DNA of 64,000 bases from G964291335 sp964291335 (lineage in GTDB: Bacteria; Chloroflexota; Dehalococcoidia; Lucifugimonadales; UBA3495), in assembly GCA_964291335.2 (NCBI GenBank), contig OZ219748.1, positions 1,674,001 through 1,738,000 on the forward strand. Direction: 5' to 3'. Below, piece after piece: positions 54,119 through 62,954 of this stretch. A model generated the notes under the pieces. It worked only from the letters and a program-made list of their open reading frames with translations, was not told where the DNA came from and did not search any database. Position 1 is the first letter of the stretch; every line of letters begins with the position of its first letter. The translations under genes and the position numbers were made by a program.

Positions 54119-57066
54119 ATGGCAGATAAGAGCGGCCCACGGACTAGACCTAAAAATGCCCCCCCCCCCCCCCCCCCCCCCCGATTTTGGGTTTTGGAGT
54201 TGGGCTGATGCGACATGCTAACGTAAAGCGGTTAAACCTGCTGGGGGTGGGCTTGGTCGTGGCCGCCCTGCTGTTTCTGGCCGTTCTGGGGCTGCAAACC
54301 GCTGTGCAAGCCCAGGGTTCCCCACCCAGTGCGCCAATTGTCTCCCGAGTTGTCGCCGGAGATAAGCAGGTAACCATCCACTTTGCTGCCGTACCCGGAA
54401 TAACCCGGTACGAATTTCAGCATCGCAAATCAGGCCCAGGCGCAGCCTGGCCCGGCTCCAGCCCGGTCGTCACCATCAAGGACACCGACACTTCATACAC
54501 CATAACCGGGCTGGAAAACGGAGCCTCCTACCAGTTCCGCATGCGGGCGGTCAACAGCGCCGGCAGTGGCGGCTGGTCCATCACCCTGAGCAGAACACTG
54601 TCCGGTAGTACCCCCACGCCCGTTGGTTCCGCCGGCGTGCCGGAGAAGCCGGCCATCATAATGGCTCAAGGCGCGGTTGGGCAGGCGACCGTCTCTTATT
54701 TTGCCTTCAGCGGATTAACCCGGTACGAATTTCAGTATCGCAAAGCAGGCGCAAGCTGGCCCGACACCGGCACTGTCGCTACAGTCAAGGACACGGATAC
54801 CACCTACACCATAACCGGGCTGGAAAACGGATTCTTGTACGAAATCCGGATGCGGGGGGTCAATGACAACGGCAATGGCCCCTGGTCCGCCATAGTGGAC
54901 GCACAGACGCCCGAAAATACGCCTACCAATACCCCGACGCCTACCAATACGCCCACCAATACCCCGACGCCTACCAATACCCCGACGCCTACCAATACCC
55001 CGACGCCCACCAATACCCCGACGCCCACCCCGACCCCAACGGGAACGCTGACGCCCACCCCGACGCCTACCAACACCGGGACGCCGACGGATACCCCGAC
55101 GCCTACCAATACGCCGACGGATACGCCCACGCCAACCCCGACGCCAACCAACACGCCGACGGATACGCCCACGCCAACCAACACCGCGACGCCCACGCCC
55201 ACGCACACCCACACCGCCACGCCCACGCCCACGCCAACCAACACGCCGACGGATACCCCAACGCCGACCAGCACCGCGACGCCCACGCCAACCAACACCG
55301 CGACGCCCACGCCAACCAACACCGCGACGCCACTACCGCCGTCGGCGCCGAGCATCACCAGGATTGACGGCGGGGATAAACGGGCAACCATCCACTATAC
55401 GGCCGTGCCCGGAATAACCCGGTACAAATTTCAGCATCGCGAAGTGGGCGGAACCTGGCCCACTACCTCCGAGATCGTCGTCCATGACCTCGCCACCTCC
55501 TATACCATAACCGCGCTGGAAAACGGGAAGGTCTATCAGTTCCGGGCGCAGGCGATCAGTGACTCCGGCAGTAGTGCCTGGTCCATCATCCTGCGCAAAA
55601 TGCTGCCCGCCGATACACCCACGCCCAGCGGCCCTCCTGTGCCATCCCTCTCCCAGATAGTCCCTGGGGATAAGCAGGCAACCTTCCATTATGATCCCAT
55701 GAGCGGGGTAACCCAATATGAATTTCAGCATCGCAAATCAGGCGGGAGCTGGCCCGACAGCGGCTCTGTCTTCACAGTTACGGTCAGGGATACCGACACC
55801 ACCTACACCGTAACCGGGCTGGAAAACGGGGAGGCCTATCAATTCCGGATGCGGGGGGTCAGTGACGGCGTCGCCGGCGCATGGTCCTACGTCGCGGACC
55901 TGTCGTTGCCCGCGGACACCCCCACGCCAACCAATACACCAACGGCCACCAGTACGCCAACGCCAACCAACACCGCGACGCCGACGGATACCCCCACGCC
56001 AACCAATACGCCAACGGCCACCAGTACGCCGACGGATACCCCCACGCCAACCAACACCGCAACGCCGACGGACACCCCCACGCCAACCAACACCGCAACG
56101 CCGACGGATACCCCCACGCCAACCAATACACCAACGGCCACGCCGACGCCAACGGCCACCAGTACGCCGACGGATACTCCCACGCCAACCAATACCGCGA
56201 TGCCGACGGACACTCCCACGCCAACCAATACCGCTACCGCGATGCCAACGGCTACCCCCACGCCAACCAATACCGCTACCGCGATGCCAACGGCTACCCA
56301 TACACCGATGCCGACGGCCACCCCCACCCCCACGCCGACCAATACGCCAATGCCGACGGCTACCCATACCCCGACGCCGATGCCTACCAGCACATACACC
56401 CCCACGCCCAACCCGCAAGTGGTTCGGAGCAAGAACCTGAGGCCCGGTAGGACGGCGAACACGCCGACGCCGACCCGCCGGGTGGTGCGCTCGGCGGCGA
56501 CCAATACGCCCACGCCGACGGCAACCACCGCGCCGGCGCTGCCGACCAATACGCCGACGGCGACGGCAATGCGGACGCCAACAGCGACGGTACAGGCATT
56601 GCCGACCAACACGCCGACGCCGACCATGCTGCCGGCGGAAATGCTGCTGCGGACGCCAACGGCAACGCTGCGGCCATTGCCCACCCGCACGTTGCCGCCG
56701 GTGGTAATGCAGACCGCGACGCCGCGGCCTACTGCCACGGCGCGGCCCACCAGCCGGCCGACAGCGACGGCTACCGCTACCGCTGCGCCGGCGCCAACGG
56801 CCACTCCCTCCCTCCTGACGGATGGTTCCCTGGACGCAGTCCGGCCGGAGCCAACAGCCATGTCGGATGCCCCGGCCATGGCCGCCGTGGAACCTACCGC
56901 CACGCCAGCGCCCCCCCCCACGGCCACGCCCATACCGCCCACACCCACGCCGGCCCCGCCGCCGGAAGAACCGGGCGGCGTTAACTGGCTGCTCTGGGTA
57001 ATAATCGGGGTGGTGGTGGCAGCCCTGATTGCCGGCGGAATATACCTGTACCTGCGGCGCAGCTAG
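54119..57066 (+). CDS. FN3-repeat surface protein 2, phase-variable start (out of frame as assembled)
   Basis: ATG 54119 behind GAGGT encodes MADKSGPRTRPKNA and then a 24-C tract. With 24 C this frame stops at TGA 54206-54208; with 22 or 25 C it continues into the signal peptide (LLGVGLVVAALLFLAVLGL, likely cut at VQA|QGS), giving about 982 residues. The stop overlaps an in-frame ATG at 54208 as TGATG, and GGAG lies eight bases before that ATG, so re-initiation could still make a protein starting MRHANVKRLN. The mature part has four FN3-like modules, two long TPTNTPTPT linkers, a Thr/Pro-rich stalk, a membrane span (NWLLWVIIGVVVAALIAGG) and an RRS tail. It is homologous to FN3 protein 1 throughout. 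Confidence 0.82.
54159..54182 (+). repeat. 24-base poly-C tract in the 5' coding region of FN3 gene 2
   Basis: 24 consecutive C following AAATG, in the same place relative to the start and signal peptide as the tract of FN3 gene 1. It codes for about seven prolines. The gene is in frame at lengths 22 or 25. Confidence 0.9.
54910..55335. repeat. Thr-Pro linker 1: short tandem repeats
   Basis: Repeats of ACGCCTACCAATACCCCG and close variants (18-bp period with 6-bp subunits) coding for TPTNTP and TDTPTP. It joins FN3 modules 2 and 3. Such repeats can lengthen or shorten without changing the reading frame. Confidence 0.8.
55908..56410. repeat. Thr-Pro linker 2: short tandem repeats
   Basis: About 500 bases of 6- and 18-bp repeats (ACGCCAACCAATACACCA and variants, often followed by ACGGCCACCAGTACG). 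It encodes the long stalk after FN3 module 4. Many units are nearly identical, so unit number may differ between strains. Confidence 0.8.
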
Positions 57067-57078
57067 CCGCCGCAGCGG

Positions 57079-57600
57079 TTACAACGGCCCGCCATCCTCT
57101 GGCGGGCCGAGCCGGCGGAACCAGGGCCTTACCCCCTGGCTTCCGCCGGACGCCTCCCTCAACTCCGCAATGGTCCGCCCCCTTTCCGGGTGGGTAACAC
57201 CCCCAGCCAACTCTGCCAGGGGAACCAGAACGAAGGCCCGCTCCGCCAGCCGCGGATGCGGTATCTGCAAGTCCGGCTCCGTCAGGTGAATAACCGCTTC
57301 CCCGAACAGCAGAATGTCTAAATCAATGACCCGGGGGCCGTACCGGAAACCCGGCTGGCGGCCCAGCCTGGCCTCAATATCCTTGACCAGCGCCAGCAGC
57401 CGGGCTGGCGACAGCGTCGTTGCCACCTCGGCGGCGCAGTTCAGAAAAGCCGGCTGCCCGGCGTACCCCCATGGTTCCGTTTCATAAACGGCCGAGCGGC
57501 GCAGCAGCCGCACCCCAGCAGCCCCGGCCAGCTCCGACAGCGCCGCCGCCAGGTTTCCGCTCCGGTCGCCCACATTGGCCCCCAGCCCCAGGTAGGCCAC
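57079..57600 (-). CDS. folK: 2-amino-4-hydroxy-6-hydroxymethyldihydropteridine pyrophosphokinase
   Basis: 173 residues from GTG 57600, which gives the usual HPPK N terminus AYLGLGANVGDR; a GTG at 57672 would add 24 residues and overlap folP. Signature blocks: YETEPWGYAGQPAFLNCAA, then FRYGPRVIDLDILLFG with metal-binding aspartates, and IPHPRLAERAFVLVPLAELA. It pyrophosphorylates the pterin in folate synthesis using ATP. It directly follows folP on the same strand, and its 3' end is 12 bases from the convergent FN3 gene. Confidence 0.92.
   Translation of the reverse strand: MAYLGLGANVGDRSGNLAAALSELAGAAGVRLLRRSAVYETEPWGYAGQPAFLNCAAEVATTLSPARLLALVKDIEARLGRQPGFRYGPRVIDLDILLFGEAVIHLTEPDLQIPHPRLAERAFVLVPLAELAGGVTHPERGRTIAELREASGGSQGVRPWFRRLGPPEDGGPL
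57086..57108. terminator. Hairpin at the end of FN3 gene 2
   Basis: GGCCCGCCA (57086-57094) pairs with TGGCGGGCC (57100-57108). It is 19 bases beyond the FN3 stop and lies inside the last codons of folK on the other strand, so it probably serves both convergent genes. Confidence 0.6.
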
Positions 57601-57614
57601 AACGCCGGCCCGGT

Positions 57615-58490
57615 TCAGGGCGGCCAACCGGCGGGCCGCCAGTTCCGGACAATCGCATCGGTCATCCGGCACACCCGCACCATCTCCTTGACGTCATGCA
57701 CCCGCACTATGTCGGCGCCGCCGGCAATGGAGAGCGCCACCGCAGCGGCGGTTCCCTCCAGCCGCTGCTCCACCGGCAAGTCCAGCACGTACCCGATGGT
57801 GGACTTGCGGGAACACCCCACCAGCAGCGGATACCCCAGAACCCGGAACTCGGCCAGTCGGCGCAGAATCTCCAGGTTATGGTCAGCGGTCTTGCCGAAG
57901 CCAATCCCCGGGTCCAGAATAATGTTCTCCCGGGGGACGCCGGCGGCCAGGGCCCGGTCAACGCTCCGAACCAGGCTGTGCAATATGTCGGGCAGCAGCC
58001 GGCGATACCGGCGCCCCTGCTGATTGTGCATCAGTACCAGCGGCGCGCCGGCCCGGGCGGCCGCCGGCGCTATCGCCGGGTCCGCCTTCAGCCCCCATAC
58101 ATCATTAATCATCTGCCCGCCGGCGGCCAGGGCGGCCCGGGCCACCGGCGCTTTGTACGTGTCCACGCTGATGGGTACGCTCACCCGACCGCGCATCGCT
58201 TCCAGCGCCGGCATCAGCCGCTTCAGTTCCTCCTCCGGGCTGATGGGCGTCGCGTCGGGCCGGGTAGATTCGGCGCCTACGTCAATAAAATCCGCCCCTT
58301 CCCTTTCCAATGCCAGGGCCCGCTCCGCCGCCGCCGCCGGGTCGCCCCCCAGTCCATCCCCGGAAAAGGAGTCGGGGCTAAGGTTGATTATGCCCATAAC
58401 ATAGGTGCGGGCGCCCCAGACCAGCGGTTCGCCGCCGGCGGTTTTTAGCGGAACCGGAGCGGGCAGCCCGGGCTGCCGAGGTGTTTCCAT
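57615..58490 (-). CDS. folP: Dihydropteroate synthase
   Basis: 291 residues. Pterin- and sulfonamide-binding blocks are clear: MGIINLSPDSFSGDG, DVGAESTRPDATPI, INDVWGLKADP, DPGIGFGKTADHN, and VGCSRKSTIGYVL. The enzyme joins the pterin pyrophosphate from FolK to p-aminobenzoate. The N-terminal 25 residues (TPRQPGLPAPVPLKT) are an extension before the barrel. AAGG precedes ATG 58490, and folK follows. Confidence 0.94.
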   Translation of the reverse strand: METPRQPGLPAPVPLKTAGGEPLVWGARTYVMGIINLSPDSFSGDGLGGDPAAAAERALALEREGADFIDVGAESTRPDATPISPEEELKRLMPALEAMRGRVSVPISVDTYKAPVARAALAAGGQMINDVWGLKADPAIAPAAARAGAPLVLMHNQQGRRYRRLLPDILHSLVRSVDRALAAGVPRENIILDPGIGFGKTADHNLEILRRLAEFRVLGYPLLVGCSRKSTIGYVLDLPVEQRLEGTAAAVALSIAGGADIVRVHDVKEMVRVCRMTDAIVRNWRPAGWPP

Positions 58491-58638
58491 CGGTAAATTA
58501 CCTTCGCTTTTTCGTTGCGTTCGCTCCGTCAGAGTATATCGGCCTGGCGTAAATCTTCCAACTTGCCCGCCGCCGGTCAGATTAGGCTATAATGCTGACG
58601 GTTTTGCTGGTATCCATAATCATTGACCGGGAGCGCCT

Positions 58639-60237
58639 GTGACTGCTGGAGAGCGTGCCATCGACCGGAAAATAGAAAACCTTCAAGAGCTGCAGCGGGC
58701 CTCCCGCCAGGGCGGCGGAATCCGGCGCATTGAGCAGCAGCATAGCCGAGGCAAACTTACCGCCCGGGAACGGCTCGCCCGCCTGCTGGACGAGGGTACT
58801 TTTCAGGAACTGGACCCCTTCGTTACCCACCGCACTACCGACTTCGGCCTGGCCGACCGGAAGGTACTGGGCGACGCCGTGGTAACCGGCTACGGCCGGG
58901 TCGCCGGCCGGCAGGTCTTTGTTTACGCCCAGGACTTTACCGTCTTCGGCGGCTCCCTCTCCGAGGTGGTGGGCCGGAAAATCTGCAAGGTGATGGACCT
59001 GGCCGGCAAGGCCGGCTGCCCGGTGGTGGGCCTCAACGATTCCGGCGGCGCCCGCATTCAGGAAGGCGTCGCCAGCCTGGGCGCCTACGGCGATATTTTC
59101 CTGCGCAACACCCTCTATTCCGGCGTTATCCCCCAGCTCTCCGTAATAATGGGCCCCTCCGCCGGCGGCGCAGTCTATTCCCCGGCCATCACCGACTTCA
59201 TCTTCATGGTGCAGGGCGCCGGTCAGATGTACATAACCGGCCCCGACGTGGTCAAGGCGGTAACCGGAGCCGAGGTTACCCATGAAGAACTGGGCGGCGC
59301 CGCCGCCCACGCTACCCGCAGCGGCGTGGCCCATTTCGTCTTTGACAGCGAGGACGAATGCCTGGCCGCAGTACGGCGTTTGCTCGGCTTCCTGCCTGCC
59401 AACAACCTGGCCGACCCCCCAGCCATCCCCACCGGCGACCCGCCCGCCCGCATCGACCCCGACCTGCGCTGCCTGGTCCCCGACGAACCCAACCGCCCCT
59501 ACGATATGCGCGATATTATTTACCGGATTGTCGATATTGCCGGCGAGGAGGAACTGGAGGAAGTCCCCATCGAAGAGTTTATGGAAGTTCAGCCCGACTT
59601 CGCCCCCAATGTGGTCATCGGCTTTGGCCGTTTCAACGGAAGAACGGCGGGAATAATCGGCAACCAGCCTTCCTATCTGGCCGGCGTGCTGGACATCGAC
59701 GCTTCGACCAAGGCAGCCCGGTTTGTCCGCTTCTGTGATTGCTTCAACATCCCCCTGGTTACCCTGGTGGACGTGCCAGGCTTCATGCCCGGCGTGGACC
59801 AGGAATATGGCGGCATAATCCGCCACGGCGCCAAGCTGATTTACGCCTACGCCGAAGCCACCGTCCCCAAAGTGAGCGTCATCATCCGCAAGGCCTACGG
59901 CGGCGCCTACATCGTAATGAGCAGCAAACACCTCCGCTCCGACATCAACCTGGCCTGGCCCTCGGCGGAAATCGCCGTAATGGGGCCCGATGGAGCGGTG
60001 AATATCATCTACCGGGAAGAAATCAGCAAAGCCGACGACCCGGAAGCCAGCAGACAGGAACTGATCGCCGCCTACCAGGAACGCTTTACCAACCCTTACA
60101 TCGCCGCCGGCCAGGGCTTCCTGGATAACGTCATTGACCCGGCGGAAACCCGGGCTGCCATAATCAGCGCCCTGGAAATGCTCCGCAACAAGCGGGACAA
60201 CCTGCCCGCCAAGAAGCACGGCAACATTCCGCTTTAA
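58639..60237 (+). CDS. Acyl-CoA carboxylase carboxyltransferase (PCC beta type) subunit
   Basis: 532 residues from GTG 58639 behind GGAGCG. Both crotonase-like halves are present: the first with NDSGGARIQEGVASLG and GPSAGGAVYSPA, the second with VPGFMPGVDQEYGGIIRHGA and RKAYGGAYIVMSS. The start has the typical HSRGKLTARERLARLLDEGTF. It moves CO2 from biotin to acetyl-, propionyl- or a related acyl-CoA. The biotin carboxylase and biotin carrier genes are not nearby, so they must be encoded elsewhere. The substrate is not determined by the sequence. Confidence 0.92.
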   Translation: MTAGERAIDRKIENLQELQRASRQGGGIRRIEQQHSRGKLTARERLARLLDEGTFQELDPFVTHRTTDFGLADRKVLGDAVVTGYGRVAGRQVFVYAQDFTVFGGSLSEVVGRKICKVMDLAGKAGCPVVGLNDSGGARIQEGVASLGAYGDIFLRNTLYSGVIPQLSVIMGPSAGGAVYSPAITDFIFMVQGAGQMYITGPDVVKAVTGAEVTHEELGGAAAHATRSGVAHFVFDSEDECLAAVRRLLGFLPANNLADPPAIPTGDPPARIDPDLRCLVPDEPNRPYDMRDIIYRIVDIAGEEELEEVPIEEFMEVQPDFAPNVVIGFGRFNGRTAGIIGNQPSYLAGVLDIDASTKAARFVRFCDCFNIPLVTLVDVPGFMPGVDQEYGGIIRHGAKLIYAYAEATVPKVSVIIRKAYGGAYIVMSSKHLRSDINLAWPSAEIAVMGPDGAVNIIYREEISKADDPEASRQELIAAYQERFTNPYIAAGQGFLDNVIDPAETRAAIISALEMLRNKRDNLPAKKHGNIPL

Positions 60238-60303
60238 CCCTTTGGCCTGCCAGCCGCCCACCCCGTTTCAGCTAACAACGCCTTGCGCAAAAAGGAGCCG
60301 GCT

Positions 60304-61317
60304 ATGGAATTCGGAATCTTCGAGCAGCTGCCTTGCGCCGACCACCAGACACCGGCCGACCGCTACGCTGATACTATATCCCAGGCCCAGTTGGCCGACG
60401 CCCTCGGTTTCAACGCCGTATGGCTGGCCGAACTGCACTTCAACCCCCGTTTTTCCGTTCTGCCGGCCCCGCTGCTGCTGGGCTCGGCCATCGCCCAAAC
60501 CACCCAGCGCCTTAAAATCGCCACCGCCGTCAACCTCATGCCCCTGCACCACCCGGTTCGGCTGGCTGAAGAGTTCGCCGTCCTGGACCTGCTCTCCCGG
60601 GGCCGCGCCATCCTCGGCGCCGGACGGGGCGCAATGCTTCAGCAGTACGCCGGCTATGGCATCGACCTGGCAGAGGGGCGGGAACGGTTCCTCGAAGGCC
60701 TCGCCCTGGTGCTGAAGGCCTGGACCAGCCAGACCCTTACCCACCGGGGCAAGCACTACCAGCTTGAAGCAGTGAGCGTTGTCCCCAAGCCGTACCAGCA
60801 ACCCCATCCCCCGGTCTATATTGCTGCCAACAGCCCCGATACCTACCCACTGGTCGGCGAGTTGGGGCAGAACATTCTGGTTGCCCCCCTGGTGGTTTCC
60901 CTGGCCGGCGCCCGGGCCGGGTTGACGGAATACCGGCAGAAACTGGCCGAGCATGGTCATAACCCCCAGAAGGTAAAGGTCAACGTAAACGTGCTGGTTC
61001 ACGTTACCCGCGACTCCGGAGGCAGCTCCGCCCGAGGCTTCGAAACCAGTGTCCGGAATTACCTGAATATCCTGGCCGGCAACCGCTCCCGCACCGTCGC
61101 CGGGCGCGCCCGCGACCTGAGCTATGAGCATGTATCCGGCGAGTTTGCCGCCATCGGCCCCCCGCAGCAGGTAATTGAAAAGCTGGAATCCTTGCGGGAA
61201 TTGCTGGGCGCTGACGAATTTATGTGCTGGTTCGCCGTCGGCGGCCTGCTCCCTGACCAGGATGTCCAGCGCTCCATGCGCCTCTTCGCCGAAGAGGTAA
61301 TGCCGCACTTTCGTTAA
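60304..61317 (+). CDS. LLM-class flavin-dependent oxidoreductase
   Basis: 337 residues from ATG 60304, which has AAAGGAG upstream; the frame opens at TTG 60283. The start MEFGIFEQLPCADHQTPADR, the HFNPRFSVLPAPLLLGSAIA and the LMPLHHPVRLAEEFAVLDLL blocks are typical of bacterial luciferase-type monooxygenases (FMN-dependent). It is clearly a different subgroup from the LLM enzyme at 46109. The C-terminal block IGPPQQVIEKLESLRELL is shared with alkanal monooxygenase-type members. Substrate unknown. Confidence 0.87.
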   Translation: MEFGIFEQLPCADHQTPADRYADTISQAQLADALGFNAVWLAELHFNPRFSVLPAPLLLGSAIAQTTQRLKIATAVNLMPLHHPVRLAEEFAVLDLLSRGRAILGAGRGAMLQQYAGYGIDLAEGRERFLEGLALVLKAWTSQTLTHRGKHYQLEAVSVVPKPYQQPHPPVYIAANSPDTYPLVGELGQNILVAPLVVSLAGARAGLTEYRQKLAEHGHNPQKVKVNVNVLVHVTRDSGGSSARGFETSVRNYLNILAGNRSRTVAGRARDLSYEHVSGEFAAIGPPQQVIEKLESLRELLGADEFMCWFAVGGLLPDQDVQRSMRLFAEEVMPHFR

Positions 61318-61357
61318 TTCAAGCCAGCGGCCGGCCGCCGCCCGGCCGTAAACTGCC

Positions 61358-61396
61358 CGGACGGCCCGGCGGCGTGGGTCGGGGCCGGGCCGTCCG
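61358..61396. terminator. Terminator-like hairpin between LLM gene and rarA
   Basis: CGGACGGCCCGGC (61358-61370) pairs exactly with 61384-61396 around a 13-base loop. It lies 41 bases after the LLM stop and 27 before rarA, so it probably separates the two transcripts. Confidence 0.65.
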
Positions 61397-61422
61397 CAAC
61401 GCTTTATCAGGGAGCAGCCGCC

Positions 61423-62757
61423 ATGTCAGCAGCCGATTCCTTGTTCGATTTTGGTCGCCAGCGGCTGGCCGGAACCGAGGCGCCTCTGGCTGAACGGATG
61501 CGCCCCCGCGCTTTCGACCAGTTTATCGGTCAGGAACATATTCTCGGTTCAGACCGGGTGCTGCGCCGTTCCATCGCCGCTGACCGGCTGCCTTCCATCC
61601 TTCTTTGGGGGCCGCCGGGCAGCGGCAAAACCACCCTGGCCCGCCTGATCGCCGGCACAGTGCAAGCCCACTTCGAACCGGTCAGCGCCGTCGCCTCCGG
61701 AGTGGCCGAGCTCCGGAGGGTAGTAGCCGAAGCTAAAGAACGCCGCGGTATGTACCAACTCCGCACCATCCTCTTCGTGGACGAAATTCACCGCTTCAAC
61801 AAAGCGCAGCAGGATGTAATCCTGCCCCACGTGGAAGATGGAACCGTTACCTTCATTGGCGCCACCACAGAGAACCCCTCCTTCGAAGTCAACGCCCCGC
61901 TGCTCTCCCGCTGCCGGGTGTTTACCCTGCAAGCCCTGACCGGTGAACAGGTAGCCCGTATCGTCCGCCGCGCTCTGGCCGACCCGGAGCAGGGGCTGGG
62001 CCGCCTTGACCCACACATCGACGAGGCCGCCCTGGAGCATCTGGTGAATATCGCCAACGGCGATGCGCGGGTGGCCCTCAACGCCCTGGAAACGGCCGCC
62101 TTCGCCACCCCGCCCGGCGTGGACGGACAACGCCGCATCACCCCGGAGGTCATCGCCGACGCCCTGCAGCGGCGCTCCCCCCTTTACGACAAGGCCGGGG
62201 AAGGCCACTACGATACCATTTCCGCCTTTATCAAGTCGGTGCGCGGTTCTTCTCCCGACGGCGCCCTCTACTGGCTGGCCCGCATGCTGGAATCGGGGGA
62301 AGACCCCCTCTTTATCGCCCGCCGCCTGGTAATCCTGGCTTCAGAGGACATCGGCCTCGCCGAACCCCAGGCTTTGCCGCTGGCAGTGGCCGCGCAGCAG
62401 GCAGTCCACTTTCTCGGCATGCCCGAAGCGCGAATACCCCTGGCCGAAGCCGCCGTGTTCCTGGCTGCCGCCCCCAAGAGCAACTCGGCTTACATCGCCC
62501 TGGAGCGGGCCCTGTCCGACGTGCGCAATAAACCCAACGACCCGGTTCCCTTGCACCTGAGAAACGCGGCTACCGGCATGCTGCGGGCCATGGACTACGG
62601 CAAAGGGTATCGCTATGCCCACGACTACGAAGGCCACTTTGTCCCGCAGGAATACCTGCCCCCGCTTTTGCAGAACAGCCGTTACTATCAGCCATCCCGC
62701 GAAGGCCGGGAGCGGGAAATCGCCGAGCGGCTCAAGCGCTGGTGGGCAGACCGGTAG
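61423..62757 (+). CDS. rarA: Replication-associated recombination protein A (RarA/MgsA)
   Basis: 444 residues behind GGGAG. N-terminal LAERMRPRAFDQFIGQEHIL is typical, followed by Walker A GPPGSGKTTLARLI, Walker B TILFVDEIHRFNKAQQD and sensor-1 GATTENPSFEVN. The C-terminal tetramerisation domain has DYGKGYRYAHDYEGHFVPQE, diagnostic of the family. RarA is a AAA+ ATPase that acts on stalled replication forks. The gene stands alone. Confidence 0.95.
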   Translation: MSAADSLFDFGRQRLAGTEAPLAERMRPRAFDQFIGQEHILGSDRVLRRSIAADRLPSILLWGPPGSGKTTLARLIAGTVQAHFEPVSAVASGVAELRRVVAEAKERRGMYQLRTILFVDEIHRFNKAQQDVILPHVEDGTVTFIGATTENPSFEVNAPLLSRCRVFTLQALTGEQVARIVRRALADPEQGLGRLDPHIDEAALEHLVNIANGDARVALNALETAAFATPPGVDGQRRITPEVIADALQRRSPLYDKAGEGHYDTISAFIKSVRGSSPDGALYWLARMLESGEDPLFIARRLVILASEDIGLAEPQALPLAVAAQQAVHFLGMPEARIPLAEAAVFLAAAPKSNSAYIALERALSDVRNKPNDPVPLHLRNAATGMLRAMDYGKGYRYAHDYEGHFVPQEYLPPLLQNSRYYQPSREGREREIAERLKRWWADR

Positions 62758-62805
62758 CCGTATTCATCACTTCCCCATAACAAGCCGGCCGGCCGGCAGA
62801 CAGCC

Positions 62806-62914
62806 GCCGCCCGGTTAACCGTCATGGACGGCACAGGCGAACTATTTTGTTGTACCTATCCATTGTCAGGCATGATGGCCGCCCGGTTAACCGTCATGGA
62901 CGGCACAGGCGAAC
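62806..62914. repeat. Two 37-bp direct repeats, 35-bp gap
   Basis: 62806-62842 and 62878-62914 are identical. Each contains the palindrome CGGTTAACCG followed by TCATGGACGG. They fill most of the gap between rarA and the threonine aldolase gene (convergent ends). The dimensions resemble a two-unit CRISPR, but no cas gene or leader is seen; a protein-binding or duplication origin is equally possible. Confidence 0.8.
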
Positions 62915-62954
62915 CCCCGGGCCGGCCCACGGAAACCGGCCGCCTCCGCGCCCT

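Noticed and set aside
52017..54130. Shared MADK start of GroEL and the FN3 proteins as a common leader
   Set aside because: Only four residues match; the GroEL start MADKQLIFDEQAR is ordinary for the family and no tract follows.
54910..56410. CRISPR array suggested by dense repeats
   Set aside because: Units are 6-18 bp, in frame, coding for Thr-Pro linkers, with no spacers.
55887..56948. Gly/Val-rich frames antisense to FN3 gene 2 (and similar ones on the plus strand opposite FN3 gene 1)
   Set aside because: They are reverse readings of the Thr-Pro repeats.
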